A stretch of 64,000 nt of DNA from Caballeronia megalochromosomata (GCA_001580565.1 LRBF01000248.1:1-64000), one strand, 5' to 3'. Shown: positions 8,709-18,267, numbered from the stretch's first letter. Notes: generated from the sequence alone by a model not told the origin. Numbers and translations are program-made.

Positions 8709-9443
8709 GTGTTTTCAAGACGCATTTTTCGTCCGCTGCTCGCTTTGGCTTTTGCCTCGGCTATGGTAGGCAGCGCTGGCGTTTTCAGCTCCGCCGCGCA
8801 GGCGCAGAACCAGCCGATCGCACCGGACACGATGGCCGCGCGCGTGCAAGGCTGTACGGCGTGTCACGGCGTTCATGGTGAAGGCACGGACAACGACTAC
8901 TTCCCGCGTCTTGCCGGCAAGCCTGCCGACTATCTGTACAACCAGCTCCAGAATTTCCGCGAAGGCCGGCGCAAGTACCCGCCGATGAACTACCTCGTCA
9001 CGTATCTCTCGGACGATTACCTTCATCAGATCGCGACGTACTTCTCGAACCAGCGTCCGCCCTATCCGCCGCCCGCCAAGTCGAACGTCTCCTCGTCGAC
9101 AATCGCGCGCGGCCAGCAGATCGTGCTGAACGGCGATGCGTCGAAGAACATTCCCGCGTGCGCGGCCTGCCACGGCAAGGGTCTCACCGGCATGCAGCCG
9201 GCCATTCCGGGTCTCGTCGGCCTGCATTCGGACTACATCAGCGCGCAGGTCGGCGCATGGAAGTCGGGCACGCGTCACGCGAAGGCGCCCGATTGCATGC
9301 AGCAAATCGCCTCGCGCCTGACGGATGACGACGTGACCGCCGTCGCCGCCTGGCTGTCCACGCAACAAGCACCCGCCAACCCGGTGCCCGCGCCTGCTGG
9401 CTCGTTGAAGATGCCGCTCAAGTGCGGCAGCGAACTGCAATAA
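8709..9443 (+). CDS. Periplasmic diheme cytochrome c
   Basis: This secreted electron carrier has two haem c sites, CTACH (about residues 49-53) and CAACH (about 151-155), in two similar halves as in cytochrome c4. The N-terminus has Arg residues, a hydrophobic core and a cleavage site near AQA-QN at about residue 32. The GTG at 8709 is chosen because GGAG lies six bases upstream; the ATG at 8697 in the same frame is an alternative and adds four residues. The product is 244 residues. The triheme cytochrome gene follows 21 bp later, so they form one unit. Confidence 0.88.
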   Translation: MFSRRIFRPLLALAFASAMVGSAGVFSSAAQAQNQPIAPDTMAARVQGCTACHGVHGEGTDNDYFPRLAGKPADYLYNQLQNFREGRRKYPPMNYLVTYLSDDYLHQIATYFSNQRPPYPPPAKSNVSSSTIARGQQIVLNGDASKNIPACAACHGKGLTGMQPAIPGLVGLHSDYISAQVGAWKSGTRHAKAPDCMQQIASRLTDDDVTAVAAWLSTQQAPANPVPAPAGSLKMPLKCGSELQ

Positions 9444-9464
9444 GGCGTCTGGAGCGACAACAAA

Positions 9465-10763
9465 ATGAAACGCAAGTCCCTGTTCGCACTTTCCTCGGCT
9501 GTCGTGGTGGCAGCCGTCGCAGCCGGCGCCGTCCTCTGGTCGGGCGGCGACAACCTGCATTCGGGCGGCGCCATCGCGGCGACGCCGGCCGACAAGGCCG
9601 CTCTCATCAAGCAAGGCGAGTACCTCGCGCGCGCCGGCGACTGTATCGCGTGCCACACGGTGCGCGGCGGCAAGGAGTTCGCAGGCGGCCTGCCGATGGC
9701 CACGCCGTTCGGCACGATGTTCACGCCGAACATCACGCCGGACGATCAATACGGCATCGGCAAGTGGACCTCCGACGACTTCTATCGCGCGATGCACACG
9801 GGCCGTTCGAAGGACGGTTCGCTGCTGTATCCGGGCTTCCCGTTCACGAGCTACACGAAGGTCACGCGCGCCGACTCCGACGCGATCTACGCGTACCTGC
9901 GCTCGGTCGCGCCGGTTTCCGAGCCGAGCCGTCCGCATGAACTGCGCTTCCCGTTCAATAACCGCAACCTGCTGATCGGCTGGCGCACCCTCTTCTTCAG
10001 CGAAGGCGAGTACAAGCCGGATCCGACCAAATCGGTCGAATGGAATCGCGGCGCGTATCTGGTCGAAGGCCTCGGCCACTGCGCCATGTGCCACACGTCG
10101 ATCAACGCAATGGGCGGCCCGGTCAACTCGGCGGCCTTCGCCGGCGGCCTGATCCCGCTGCAGAACTGGTATGCGCCGTCGCTCACGTCGAACAAGGAAG
10201 CGGGTCTCGGCGACTGGGACCTGAAGGACATCAACGACCTGCTGAAGACCGGCGTGTCGCAGCGCGGCGCGGTGTTCGGCCCGATGGCCGAAGTGGTCCA
10301 CAACAGCCTGCAGTACATGACCGACGCGGACGTCAACGCGATCTCGACGTATCTCAAGTCGATCCCGCAGAAGAAGGAAGCGCCGGAAGTCATGCAGCTG
10401 GAGACCTCCGAGAAGTTCGGCGGCGAGCTGCAGACGCTGGGCAAGAAGGTCTACACCGAGAACTGCGCGAAGTGCCATCAGGAAAACGGTCTTGGCAAGC
10501 CGCCGGCTTATCCGCCGCTCGCCAACAACCCGTCGATCCAGATGCCGTCGGCCGTCAACCCGATCCGCATGACGCTGAACGGCGGCTATCCGCCGAGCAC
10601 GGAAGGCAACCCGATGCCGCACGGCATGCCGCCTTTCGCGCAGTCGCTGTCGGACACGGAAGTGGCCGCGGTCGTGACCTACATCCGTATGTCGTGGGGC
10701 AACCACGGCACGCCGGTGTCGCCGCAGCAGGTGAGCAACCTGCGTTCGGCGCCGCTCGACTGA
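9465..10763 (+). CDS. Triheme cytochrome c (dehydrogenase cytochrome-subunit type)
   Basis: The 432-residue protein has a signal anchor or signal peptide (residues 5-25) and three haem motifs: CIACH (60-64), CAMCH (206-210) and CAKCH (334-338). The architecture matches the cytochrome subunits of membrane-bound alcohol, gluconate or aldehyde dehydrogenases, which pass electrons from a periplasmic dehydrogenase to quinone or oxidase. No catalytic dehydrogenase subunit is next to it; the neighbours are the diheme cytochrome and a hemolysin-III-like gene. The specific partner is therefore unknown. Confidence 0.9.
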   Translation: MKRKSLFALSSAVVVAAVAAGAVLWSGGDNLHSGGAIAATPADKAALIKQGEYLARAGDCIACHTVRGGKEFAGGLPMATPFGTMFTPNITPDDQYGIGKWTSDDFYRAMHTGRSKDGSLLYPGFPFTSYTKVTRADSDAIYAYLRSVAPVSEPSRPHELRFPFNNRNLLIGWRTLFFSEGEYKPDPTKSVEWNRGAYLVEGLGHCAMCHTSINAMGGPVNSAAFAGGLIPLQNWYAPSLTSNKEAGLGDWDLKDINDLLKTGVSQRGAVFGPMAEVVHNSLQYMTDADVNAISTYLKSIPQKKEAPEVMQLETSEKFGGELQTLGKKVYTENCAKCHQENGLGKPPAYPPLANNPSIQMPSAVNPIRMTLNGGYPPSTEGNPMPHGMPPFAQSLSDTEVAAVVTYIRMSWGNHGTPVSPQQVSNLRSAPLD

Positions 10764-10807
10764 GGTCCGCGGCGGCCATTCGCCAATAGAGCGTACAATA
10801 CGCATTT

Positions 10808-10849
10808 GGGGCGCAGCCTTCGTAGTTGGGGCCGCGCCCCTTGTCTTTT
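10808..10849 (+). terminator. Possible terminator after the cytochrome pair
   Basis: GGGGCGC (10808-10814) pairs with GCGCCCC (10834-10840), and TTGTCTTTT follows. The loop is long (19 bases), so this is a moderate rather than strong intrinsic terminator. It also lies in the leader of the next gene, which starts at 10864. Confidence 0.45.
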
Positions 10850-10863
10850 GGCGGAAGGGATTC

Positions 10864-11484
10864 ATGCACGCAGGTGAGCGTTTCAACAGCATCAGCCATC
10901 TGATCGGCGCGCTGCTGTCGGTGGCGGGTCTGGCTGCGCTCGTCACGATGGGCGCGCTCGACGGCGACGCCTACAAGGTCGTCAGTTTCGCGGTGTACGG
11001 CGCCATGCTCTGCGCGCTCTACATCATCTCGACGCTGTATCACTGCGTGCGCTCACCGCGCGCGAAAGCGGTACTGCAAAAGTGCGATCACTCGGCCATC
11101 TACTTGTTGATAGCCGGCAGCTACACGCCGTATACACTAGTGACCTTGCGTGGTCCCTGGGGCTGGTCCCTCTTCGGCGTGAGCTGGGGGCTGGCGGCGT
11201 TCGGCATCACGCAGGAACTGACGCTCGGGCGCCGAACCCGCAGCGTATCGATGGTGCTGTACGTGCTGATGGGATGGCTTGCGCTCGTAGCCGTTCATCC
11301 GCTCGTGACGGCGCTGCCGCCCGCGGGAACCGCGTGGCTGGTGGCGGGCGGCGTGATTTACAGCGCGGGCATTTATTTTTTCATCAACGACGAGCGCATC
11401 CGGCACGGACACGGAATCTGGCATCTGTTCGTGCTCGCAGGCAGCCTGTGCCAGTTCGTGAGCGTCGCGCGCTACGTCGCGTGA
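10864..11484 (+). CDS. Hemolysin III / PAQR-like membrane protein
   Basis: This 206-residue protein has about seven membrane segments and the YqfA/hemolysin III pattern: ERFNSISHLIGALLS at the start, STLYHCVRSPRAK, KCDHSAIYLLIAGSYTPYT and the late GIWHLFVLAGSLCQF. The conserved His, Ser, Asp and His residues in these stretches form the metal site in the related PAQR fold. Its role in bacteria is poorly defined and haemolytic activity should not be assumed. A purine-rich GGAAGG precedes the ATG. Confidence 0.9.
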   Translation: MHAGERFNSISHLIGALLSVAGLAALVTMGALDGDAYKVVSFAVYGAMLCALYIISTLYHCVRSPRAKAVLQKCDHSAIYLLIAGSYTPYTLVTLRGPWGWSLFGVSWGLAAFGITQELTLGRRTRSVSMVLYVLMGWLALVAVHPLVTALPPAGTAWLVAGGVIYSAGIYFFINDERIRHGHGIWHLFVLAGSLCQFVSVARYVA

Positions 11485-11723
11485 ACGCCGGCTGGAACGG
11501 GCGCCGCCGCGTCGAAATGTCCTTCGATGCAACTTAGCGCCAGATGACGTGTCTTGATAGCACGTCGAACCTCGCGGCAATGCCGGGCGATCGCTGATCG
11601 CCGAATGGCCCGCCGCCCGATTTTTCTTCGAGCGATGCACATGCGCTCTGCCGGCCGAACCTCGATTCGCCGCAGCCTGATTCGCATGCGCACCGCTCGA
11701 CATAACGAATAAGTATCCAATTT

Positions 11724-13280
11724 ATGTCTTTTGATTCACTCGGTCTGTCGGAACCTCTGCTTCGCGCCGTCAACGAACTCGGCTATTCCAGTCCCACCCC
11801 GATCCAGCTCCAGGCGATTCCCGCCGTTCTGAAAGGCGGCGACCTGCTCGCGGGCGCGCAAACCGGCACGGGCAAGACCGCCGGCTTCACGCTGCCGATC
11901 CTGCAACGCCTGTCGCAACTCGCGCCCGCCACCAGCGGCGCGAAGCGTCCGGTGCGCGCGCTGATCCTCACGCCGACGCGCGAACTCGCCGCGCAGGTCG
12001 AGGAAAGCGTCCGTGCATACGGCAAGTACCTCAAGCTCAAGTCCACGGTGATGTTCGGCGGCGTCGGCATCAATCCGCAGATCGACGCGCTGCGCCGTGG
12101 CGTCGATATCGTCGTCGCAACGCCGGGACGTCTGCTCGATCACATGCAGCAAAAGACGATCGACGTTTCGCAGCTCGAAATTCTCGTGCTCGACGAAGCC
12201 GACCGCATGCTCGACATGGGCTTCATCCACGACATCAAGCGCGTGCTCGCGCGCCTGCCGGCGAAGCGCCAGAATCTGCTGTTCTCCGCCACGTTCTCCG
12301 ACGAGATCAAGGCGCTCGCGGACAGCCTGCTCGATTCGCCCGCGCTCATCGAAGTCGCGCGGCGCAACACGACGGCCGAAAAGGTCGCGCAAAAGATCCA
12401 TCCGGTCGATCGCGATCGCAAGCGCGAACTGCTCACGCATCTCATCCGCGGCAACAACTGGTTCCAGGTGCTCGTCTTCACGCGCACGAAGCACGGCGCG
12501 AACCGTCTCGCCGAACAGCTCGGCAAGGACGGCATCAGCGCGCTCGCGATTCACGGCAACAAGAGCCAGTCGGCGCGCACGCGCGCGCTCGCCGAATTCA
12601 AGGATCAGACGCTGCAGGTGCTGGTCGCGACCGATATCGCGGCGCGCGGCATCGACATCGATCAACTGCCGCATGTCGTCAACTTCGATCTGCCGAACGT
12701 GCCGGAAGACTACGTGCACCGTATCGGCCGCACGGGACGCGCGGGCGCGGAAGGCGAAGCGGTGTCGCTGGTGTGCGTGGACGAGCATCAACTGCTGAAG
12801 GACATCGAGCGCCTCATCAAGCGGCCGATTCCGCACGAAGTGATTCCTGGCTTCGAGCCGGATCCCAACGCGAAGCCGGAGCCGATCCAGCGCCGCAGTC
12901 AAGGACGCGGGCAAGGTCAGGGGCAGGGTCAGGGGCGTCAGGCTCCGCGCAACGGCGAAGCACGCGCGAAGAGCGATGCGCGTCCGAACGGCGATGCACG
13001 TCCGAATGGCGGACGCAATGGCGAGCCGCGCCGTGAAGGCGCCCGTCCGAACGGCGAGGCGCGTGGCGCGCGGCCCGCGAAAGCAAACAACGGCAGCGCA
13101 CAACCGTCACGCGAAGCGCGCAATCACGGCAAGCCCAATGTGAGCGCCAGCCCGGCGCCGCGACGCCAGGAACCGGCGCAGGCGGGTCATGCTGCGAACT
13201 CGCGCAAGCAGTCGGGCAATCCCGGCGCGCTGCTCAGCGGCCTGCGTGATGCGTTGCGATCGGGCGGTCGCAGCCGCTAA
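11724..13280 (+). CDS. rhlE: DEAD-box RNA helicase, RhlE type
   Basis: The enzyme unwinds RNA, in ribosome assembly and RNA turnover. All helicase motifs are present: Q motif near [18 protein letters not shown] (45-52), PTRELA (84-89), DEAD (157-160), SAT (188-190) and HRIGRTGR near residue 335. The last 130 or so residues form a basic, low-complexity tail with GQ repeats and RPNG-type repeats, a probable RNA-binding region. The 518-residue length fits RhlE. The gene stands alone and converges on the next gene with only 15 bp between stops. Confidence 0.93.
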   Translation: MSFDSLGLSEPLLRAVNELGYSSPTPIQLQAIPAVLKGGDLLAGAQTGTGKTAGFTLPILQRLSQLAPATSGAKRPVRALILTPTRELAAQVEESVRAYGKYLKLKSTVMFGGVGINPQIDALRRGVDIVVATPGRLLDHMQQKTIDVSQLEILVLDEADRMLDMGFIHDIKRVLARLPAKRQNLLFSATFSDEIKALADSLLDSPALIEVARRNTTAEKVAQKIHPVDRDRKRELLTHLIRGNNWFQVLVFTRTKHGANRLAEQLGKDGISALAIHGNKSQSARTRALAEFKDQTLQVLVATDIAARGIDIDQLPHVVNFDLPNVPEDYVHRIGRTGRAGAEGEAVSLVCVDEHQLLKDIERLIKRPIPHEVIPGFEPDPNAKPEPIQRRSQGRGQGQGQGQGRQAPRNGEARAKSDARPNGDARPNGGRNGEPRREGARPNGEARGARPAKANNGSAQPSREARNHGKPNVSASPAPRRQEPAQAGHAANSRKQSGNPGALLSGLRDALRSGGRSR

Positions 13281-13295
13281 GACATTTCATGTAGC

Positions 13296-13835
13296 TCAGG
13301 CGGCGGCGCTCGCCGCCCGCTTCAGCCATTCGAGTTGCTCGCGCCAGCGCGCGAGCGCCGATTGCGCATCAGTCAGTTCGAAGGCGATTCCGTTCGTGAG
13401 TCGCGCATATCCCACCCGCTGAATTTCACCGCTCTCGATCGTGCCGACGAAGCACGCGAGCGGCACGTCGTCGAGCGGCACGCGACGCGCATCCAGATGC
13501 ACCTGATAGAACGCCCCGTCGAATACGAAGGCGAGTGTCGCGCGTCCGGTCGCGGCGACGGCCTGCGCGGTCCGGGATGTCGGCCAAAGCGCGAACGCGA
13601 GCGTGCGCGCATCGGGCGCGAGCAGTTCACCGGCGCCGAGCAGCGCCGTTCGCACGCGATGGGCGGAATCGGCCGCGCATAGCGATGTGGTGAAACCGGC
13701 GTGGGCGCCCGCGAGCGTGCCGTCGAAGAGCGCACGCAACTCAGGCAGCCATTCGTCGAAGACGGCCTGCGAGGAAAGCGACGGCGGCGGCGCGTTGTGG
13801 TCGGGCATAACGGCATGCCGGCTTGGAACCGGCAT
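13296..13835 (-). CDS. Possible split-barrel (PNPOx-like) protein
   Basis: This 179-residue protein reads like a distant relative of the pyridoxamine 5'-phosphate oxidase/flavin split-barrel group, with an LWP..SRTAQAVAATGRATLAF-type strand pattern in the middle. I see no decisive cofactor motif, so this is tentative. The start is uncertain: ATG 13835, or ATG 13808 nine codons later; neither has a clear Shine-Dalgarno. It follows the ferritin-like gene by 12 bp on the same strand, so the two are probably co-transcribed. Confidence 0.6.
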   Translation of the reverse strand: MPVPSRHAVMPDHNAPPPSLSSQAVFDEWLPELRALFDGTLAGAHAGFTTSLCAADSAHRVRTALLGAGELLAPDARTLAFALWPTSRTAQAVAATGRATLAFVFDGAFYQVHLDARRVPLDDVPLACFVGTIESGEIQRVGYARLTNGIAFELTDAQSALARWREQLEWLKRAASAAA

Positions 13836-13847
13836 CGTCGGGCAAGG

Positions 13848-14672
13848 TTAGCGGAAGAACAGCTGCGTCATCTTCGAGAGCGGATAGTGCACGCCCGGCT
13901 GAATGCGCGCGGGCAAGTCGAGCGGCTTGAGCAGCATCTTGATGGCCTGATCCGCCGACAGATTGCGCCGCACGAGCGCATTCACGCGCGCGGAAAGCTC
14001 GCGGTTGTACTGCGCATCCTGCGCACGCTCGGGATAACGAATGGCGAAGACGTGTCGCAGCGCGATCTCCGAATCCTCGCTCTTCAGCTCCATCACGCGC
14101 CGCACGAGGGCGCCGAGCACCGCCATGCGCCCATTGCCTTCGATCTTGTTCCACTTCTTGAAGAAATGGAAAAAGTGCTTGTAGTGCCGCACTTCGTCTG
14201 TGCGGATGTTGTCGGTGATCTCTTTGAGCACCGGTTCATCGGAACAATCGTTGATCGCGCGATATAGCGTGGCCGTTCCCGTCTCGACGACGCAGCGCGC
14301 CACCATCTCGAGCGCGCGCTTCTTCTCGAACTCCTCATAGGAACAGGTCAGCGAGTATTCGTCGAAAAAATTCCTGAACGCCGTGTCCCAGTCGAACTCC
14401 GGCCACACGTGATTGATGTAAGTCTTGAGCGCCCGGCCGTGCTGCATCTCTTCAGGCTCCCACTCGTTGTTGAGCCATGCCGAGATCTCGGGGTCGTCGT
14501 GAAAATACTTGCTGAGATTGCTCGTATAAAGATCGGTGCCACTCTCGATGAACGAGCACGCGCACAACAACAAGAGAAGATGTTCGTTCGACTCCGCCTT
14601 TTTACGGTCGATCCGCGTGAGATCGATGTCTTCGATGCGCCAAGGCATCACGTGTGTACTGTCTGTATGCAT
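13848..14672 (-). CDS. Ferritin-like domain protein
   Basis: This 274-residue, mostly helical protein has a ferritin-like di-iron layout. Glu residues lie in FIESGTDLY and in EWEPEEMQHGRAL (an ExxH motif), then another Glu in VVETGTATLYRA and a DEVRHYKHFFHFF segment. Such proteins bind two irons and act as oxygenases, oxidases or iron stores; the reaction here is unknown. It is the first gene of a two-gene unit with the split-barrel-like gene downstream. Confidence 0.8.
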   Translation of the reverse strand: MHTDSTHVMPWRIEDIDLTRIDRKKAESNEHLLLLLCACSFIESGTDLYTSNLSKYFHDDPEISAWLNNEWEPEEMQHGRALKTYINHVWPEFDWDTAFRNFFDEYSLTCSYEEFEKKRALEMVARCVVETGTATLYRAINDCSDEPVLKEITDNIRTDEVRHYKHFFHFFKKWNKIEGNGRMAVLGALVRRVMELKSEDSEIALRHVFAIRYPERAQDAQYNRELSARVNALVRRNLSADQAIKMLLKPLDLPARIQPGVHYPLSKMTQLFFR

Positions 14673-15025
14673 ATATCGCGCTCCCAGGCTGAACTGAACG
14701 CGCCATCGGCCAGTGAGAGACGGCCGAGGTTCAGGCGACGCCGTGAACGGTTCGATCCCGGCGTTCTCGACTTCAAGTGTTAGCGGCTTGTTTTTCCATC
14801 TTAGCCGCCCTGCAACGAGTTTGCAGACATGGGGACAGACTCACGCGCGGCGCGACGGTTCCGTGCGTGCCAAATTCTTACGAGTCGAGGTGGGCGGCCA
14901 ACGGTGCACTGCAGCATGAAACGTGCCGGTTACGTCCGTGCATTGATCGCTAAGTGCTGAAAATGCAAAAAGGCGGCCGAAGCCGCCTCGATCGTTTCGC
15001 GCGCGAACTAACCGCGGGCGCGCCG
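14673..15025. other. Intergenic region between two minus-strand genes
   Basis: This 353-bp region holds the probable promoter of the ferritin-like gene and, at 14967-14989, the terminator of the transporter gene to its right. No gene is supported. A tRNA T-loop-like string (GGTTCGATCCC, 14749-14759) has no matching stems. Confidence 0.6.
14967..14989 (-). terminator. Intrinsic terminator after the MHS transporter gene
   Basis: Read on the minus strand, this is AGGCGGC-TTCG-GCCGCCT followed by T residues: a perfect seven-base stem with a stable TTCG loop and a U tract. It lies 37 bp after the transporter stop codon. Confidence 0.88.
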
Positions 15026-16366
15026 TTACGCCGCGTGTCGCGCCGCGCGCATGCGCCAGGCGACGATCGCCAGCGAGACGCCCGACAGCACGGCAGCCAG
15101 CAACACGTAGTAACTCGGTGCGAGTTTGTCGCCGGTGACGTGGATGAATGCCTCGACGATGGTCGGCGCGAAGCCGCCGAACAGCGTGACACCCAGCGCA
15201 TAGCCAATCGACAGGCCGGTTGAGCGCACTCGCGTCGGGAAGATCTCGGACATGAGCGCGGGCATCGGACCGGAGTACGCCGCCTTGAGAATGCCGGCGA
15301 CCGACTGGAGCACGACCAGCGACGCGACGGTCGGATGCGTCTGCAGCCACGCAAACATCGGATAAATCGTTACGCCCATGAAGATCGACGTGCAGAGCAT
15401 GATGCGGATGCGCCCGACCCGGTCGGAGAGCGCGCCCATCAATGGCGAGAAAATGAACTGAAGGCCGCCGTTGAGCACCACGACGGCGAACGATGCCGTC
15501 GCTGGAAGATGCAATTGCTTGACGGCGTACATCGGCATATAGAGTTGCAGTACGTACACGCCGACTGTCGATTGCGCCACGATGCCCACCGAGAGCAACA
15601 GGTTCAGCCATTGGTTCGAGAACGACACGCCGGGTGCGCTCGCCTTCATGGCGGCACGCGTCGCGAGAAACTCCGGCGTTTCGTCCAGGTGCGAGCGGAT
15701 GTAGTAGCCGACCGGCCCGACGAGCAGACCGAAGACGAACGGAATGCGCCAGCCCCAGCTTTCGAGTTGCGGCTGCGGCAGCCACGCGCTCAGAACCGAG
15801 CCGAACGCCGCGGCCATGATTGCGGCGAGCCCCTGACTCGCGAACTGCCAGCTCGCGTAGTAGCCGCGCCGCCCTTCGCTGTGCTCGACCATGAACGCCG
15901 TCGCGCTGCCGAACTCGCCGCCGACCGCGAAGCCTTGAACGAGGCGCGCAAGCAGGATCAGCAGCGGCGCAGCAATACCGATGTGCTGGTACGAAGGCAT
16001 TACGGCCATGGTAAGCGTGCCGACCATCATCAGCAGAATGGCGAGCGTGAGCGCGGCCTTGCGCCCCTTGCGGTCGCCGTAGACGCCGAGCACGATCGCG
16101 CCGAGCGGTCGCATCAGGAACGAAATGCCGAACGTGCCGATGGCCAGCATGGTCGAGAGCCATTCGTCGTTCGACGGAAAGAACGCCTTCGCGATGACCG
16201 TCGCGAAATAGCCGTAGACGAGAAAGTCGAACCATTCGAGCGCGTTGCCGATCGACGACGAGAATACGATGCGGCGGATCATCGCCTTCGATGGCGCCGC
16301 TTTTGGCGTGGACGTTTCCGTCGCAGCGACTTGCGCATTCGGCGCGCGATACGCCTGTTCGTTCAT
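15026..16366 (-). CDS. MFS transporter, metabolite:H+ symporter (MHS) family
   Basis: This 446-residue inner-membrane protein has twelve predicted segments. It carries the MHS/ProP-type hallmark NALEWFDFLVYG early on and the loop 2-3 motif GDRKGRKAAL. The substrate is probably an organic acid or amino-acid-like compound but cannot be specified. ATG 16366 (MNEQAY) is chosen because GGAGA lies about five bases upstream; an ATG eight codons earlier lacks this. The gene follows a gamma-glutamyltransferase-family gene on the same strand, which hints at uptake of a peptide or amino-acid-related substrate. Confidence 0.88.
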   Translation of the reverse strand: MNEQAYRAPNAQVAATETSTPKAAPSKAMIRRIVFSSSIGNALEWFDFLVYGYFATVIAKAFFPSNDEWLSTMLAIGTFGISFLMRPLGAIVLGVYGDRKGRKAALTLAILLMMVGTLTMAVMPSYQHIGIAAPLLILLARLVQGFAVGGEFGSATAFMVEHSEGRRGYYASWQFASQGLAAIMAAAFGSVLSAWLPQPQLESWGWRIPFVFGLLVGPVGYYIRSHLDETPEFLATRAAMKASAPGVSFSNQWLNLLLSVGIVAQSTVGVYVLQLYMPMYAVKQLHLPATASFAVVVLNGGLQFIFSPLMGALSDRVGRIRIMLCTSIFMGVTIYPMFAWLQTHPTVASLVVLQSVAGILKAAYSGPMPALMSEIFPTRVRSTGLSIGYALGVTLFGGFAPTIVEAFIHVTGDKLAPSYYVLLAAVLSGVSLAIVAWRMRAARHAA

Positions 16367-16518
16367 GATGTCTCCTTCCCCTGCTTCCATGTCGTGATGT
16401 CGCGCCCGATGCCACGGGGCACGGGCGCGCGCGTTCCTGTCGCCTGCGAACTTGCGGCGAGCGGTGCGCTTGTCTTTATGAACGGAGACCGCCCGAGGGC
16501 CGGTCTCCGATGGCGGCG

Positions 16519-18156
16519 TCAGAACCCCGCGGCGAGTCCGTCGCGACGGCTGTCGCTCGCCGCGACATATCCGCGTTCGGGATCGTTGCGGTCGAGCTTC
16601 CAGATGTACTGGCCCGAGCCGAAGTCCATGTACGGATCGTCGACGGACTTGATCGTGTGACCCAGTCCTTCGAGCGCACGCGCGGTGTCGAGATCGAGCG
16701 TGGCTTCGATGTCGATCGTGAAATCGCGATTGACCTTCCAGCGCGGCGCGTCGCAGGCGGCCTGCGGCTGCTGGCCGTAGTCGAGCATGCGCACGATGGA
16801 TTGCAGGTGACCCTGCGGCTGCATGTCGCCGCCCATCACGCCGAAACTCATGACGGCTTCGCGCTTGCCATCGACTTCCTGCGTGAGGAACGCCGGAATG
16901 ATCGTGTGGAACGGGCGCTTGCCGCCTTCGACCACGTTGGCGGACTTCGGATCCATCGAGAAGCCGCAGCCACGGTTCTGCAGCGCGATGCCCGTGTCAG
17001 GCACGACCACACCCGAGCCGAAGCCCATGTAATTCGACTGGATGAAGCTCACCATCATGCCGCGCTCGTCGGCAACCGACATATAGATGGTGCCGCCCGC
17101 CTTTGGCATGCCGAAGTCGAACTGCGTCGCCTTCGACGGGTCGATGAGCTTCGCGCGCTCCGTCAGATACGCGTCGTCGAGCATCTGCTCGGGAGTCACT
17201 TCCATCGAGCGCGGATCGGCGACGTAGCGATAGACGTCGGCGAACGCGAGCTTCATCGCCTCGATCTGCAAATGCTGCGACTCGATGCGATCGACGGCGA
17301 GCGCGCTGACATCGAACTTGTCGAGGATGCCCAACGCGATCAGCGCCGCGATGCCTTGCCCATTGGGCGGAATTTCGTGCACGGTATGGCCGCGATAATC
17401 CTTGCTGATCGGCTCAACCCAATCCGCGCGATAGTCGCGCAAGTCATTCATCGTCAGCGCAGCGCCGCCCACGCGCGCGAATGCGGCGATACGCTCGGCG
17501 AGCTCGCCCTCGTAAAACGCGCGAGGTCCTTGCTTCGCAAGCAGACGCAGCGTCTTCGCGTGGCCGGGAAAGCGCACGAGCTCGCTCACCTCGGGCGCGC
17601 GGCCGTGCGGCATGAACACATCCGCGAAGCCCGGCTGATCCTTGAGCTCCGGCACGGCCGCCGCCCACTTGTACGCGACGATGCTTGCCACCGCATGACC
17701 GCGCTCCGCGATCTCGATCGCGGGTTCCATCAGGTCCGCGAACGGCAGCGAACCGAACTTCGTGTGCAACGCCTCCCATCCGGCGATGACGCCGGGCACC
17801 GTCACCGCGTCCCAGCCGCGCTTGGGCTGGCGCGCGAGGCCGTTCTCCTCGCCGTACTTGCGGCTGAAATAGTCGACGTTCCAGGCCGCCGGCGACACGC
17901 CCGACGCGTTCAGCCCGTGCAGCTTTTGGCCGTCCCACACAAGCGCGAATGCATCGCCGCCCAGGCCGCACGACACGGGTTCGACCACGGTAATCGCGGC
18001 AGCCGCGGCGATGGCCGCATCGACGGCATTGCCGCCCTTCCACAGCATGCGCAGGCCGGCTTGCGCGGCAAGCGGATGCGACGTCGAAACGATGTTGCGG
18101 GCGAACACCGGCAGGCGCGGCGTGGGATACGGGTTTTGCCAGTTGAAGCGAGTCAT
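16519..18156 (-). CDS. Gamma-glutamyltransferase family protein
   Basis: This 545-residue protein has the Ntn-hydrolase GGT fold. The N-terminal half has GGNAVDAAIA and CGLGGDAF. The small-subunit start has a nucleophile candidate, Thr356, in KAGGTIYMSVAD, where classic GGTs have TTHxSVVD. Later glycine-rich segments (GVMGGDMQPQGH) complete the site. No signal peptide is evident, so it may be cytoplasmic, unlike E. coli Ggt. The exact reaction (gamma-glutamyl transfer or an acylase-type hydrolysis) is open. It probably shares a transcript with the downstream transporter. Confidence 0.85.
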   Translation of the reverse strand: MTRFNWQNPYPTPRLPVFARNIVSTSHPLAAQAGLRMLWKGGNAVDAAIAAAAAITVVEPVSCGLGGDAFALVWDGQKLHGLNASGVSPAAWNVDYFSRKYGEENGLARQPKRGWDAVTVPGVIAGWEALHTKFGSLPFADLMEPAIEIAERGHAVASIVAYKWAAAVPELKDQPGFADVFMPHGRAPEVSELVRFPGHAKTLRLLAKQGPRAFYEGELAERIAAFARVGGAALTMNDLRDYRADWVEPISKDYRGHTVHEIPPNGQGIAALIALGILDKFDVSALAVDRIESQHLQIEAMKLAFADVYRYVADPRSMEVTPEQMLDDAYLTERAKLIDPSKATQFDFGMPKAGGTIYMSVADERGMMVSFIQSNYMGFGSGVVVPDTGIALQNRGCGFSMDPKSANVVEGGKRPFHTIIPAFLTQEVDGKREAVMSFGVMGGDMQPQGHLQSIVRMLDYGQQPQAACDAPRWKVNRDFTIDIEATLDLDTARALEGLGHTIKSVDDPYMDFGSGQYIWKLDRNDPERGYVAASDSRRDGLAAGF

Positions 18157-18253
18157 TGAATGAAGTCCGAAATACGAGCGGGCAGAACGTCCCGGGCGAT
18201 TGTGTGAAACAACCCGGCAAAAGAGGAATATTGCATTGTCCGCTTAATCCGAA

Positions 18254-18267
18254 ACAAATTCATTTGT
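18254..18267. promoter_or_regulatory. Dyad ACAAAT-TC-ATTTGT, candidate operator
   Basis: Perfect six-base arms flank a two-base centre, 98 bp upstream of the GGT-family start codon in an AT-rich stretch. The position suits a repressor or activator site for the GGT/transporter unit. No regulator gene lies next to it. Confidence 0.4.

Noticed and set aside
14749-14759. tRNA T-loop-like string GGTTCGATCCC
   Set aside because: The flanking bases do not form T-arm, anticodon or acceptor stems; chance match.
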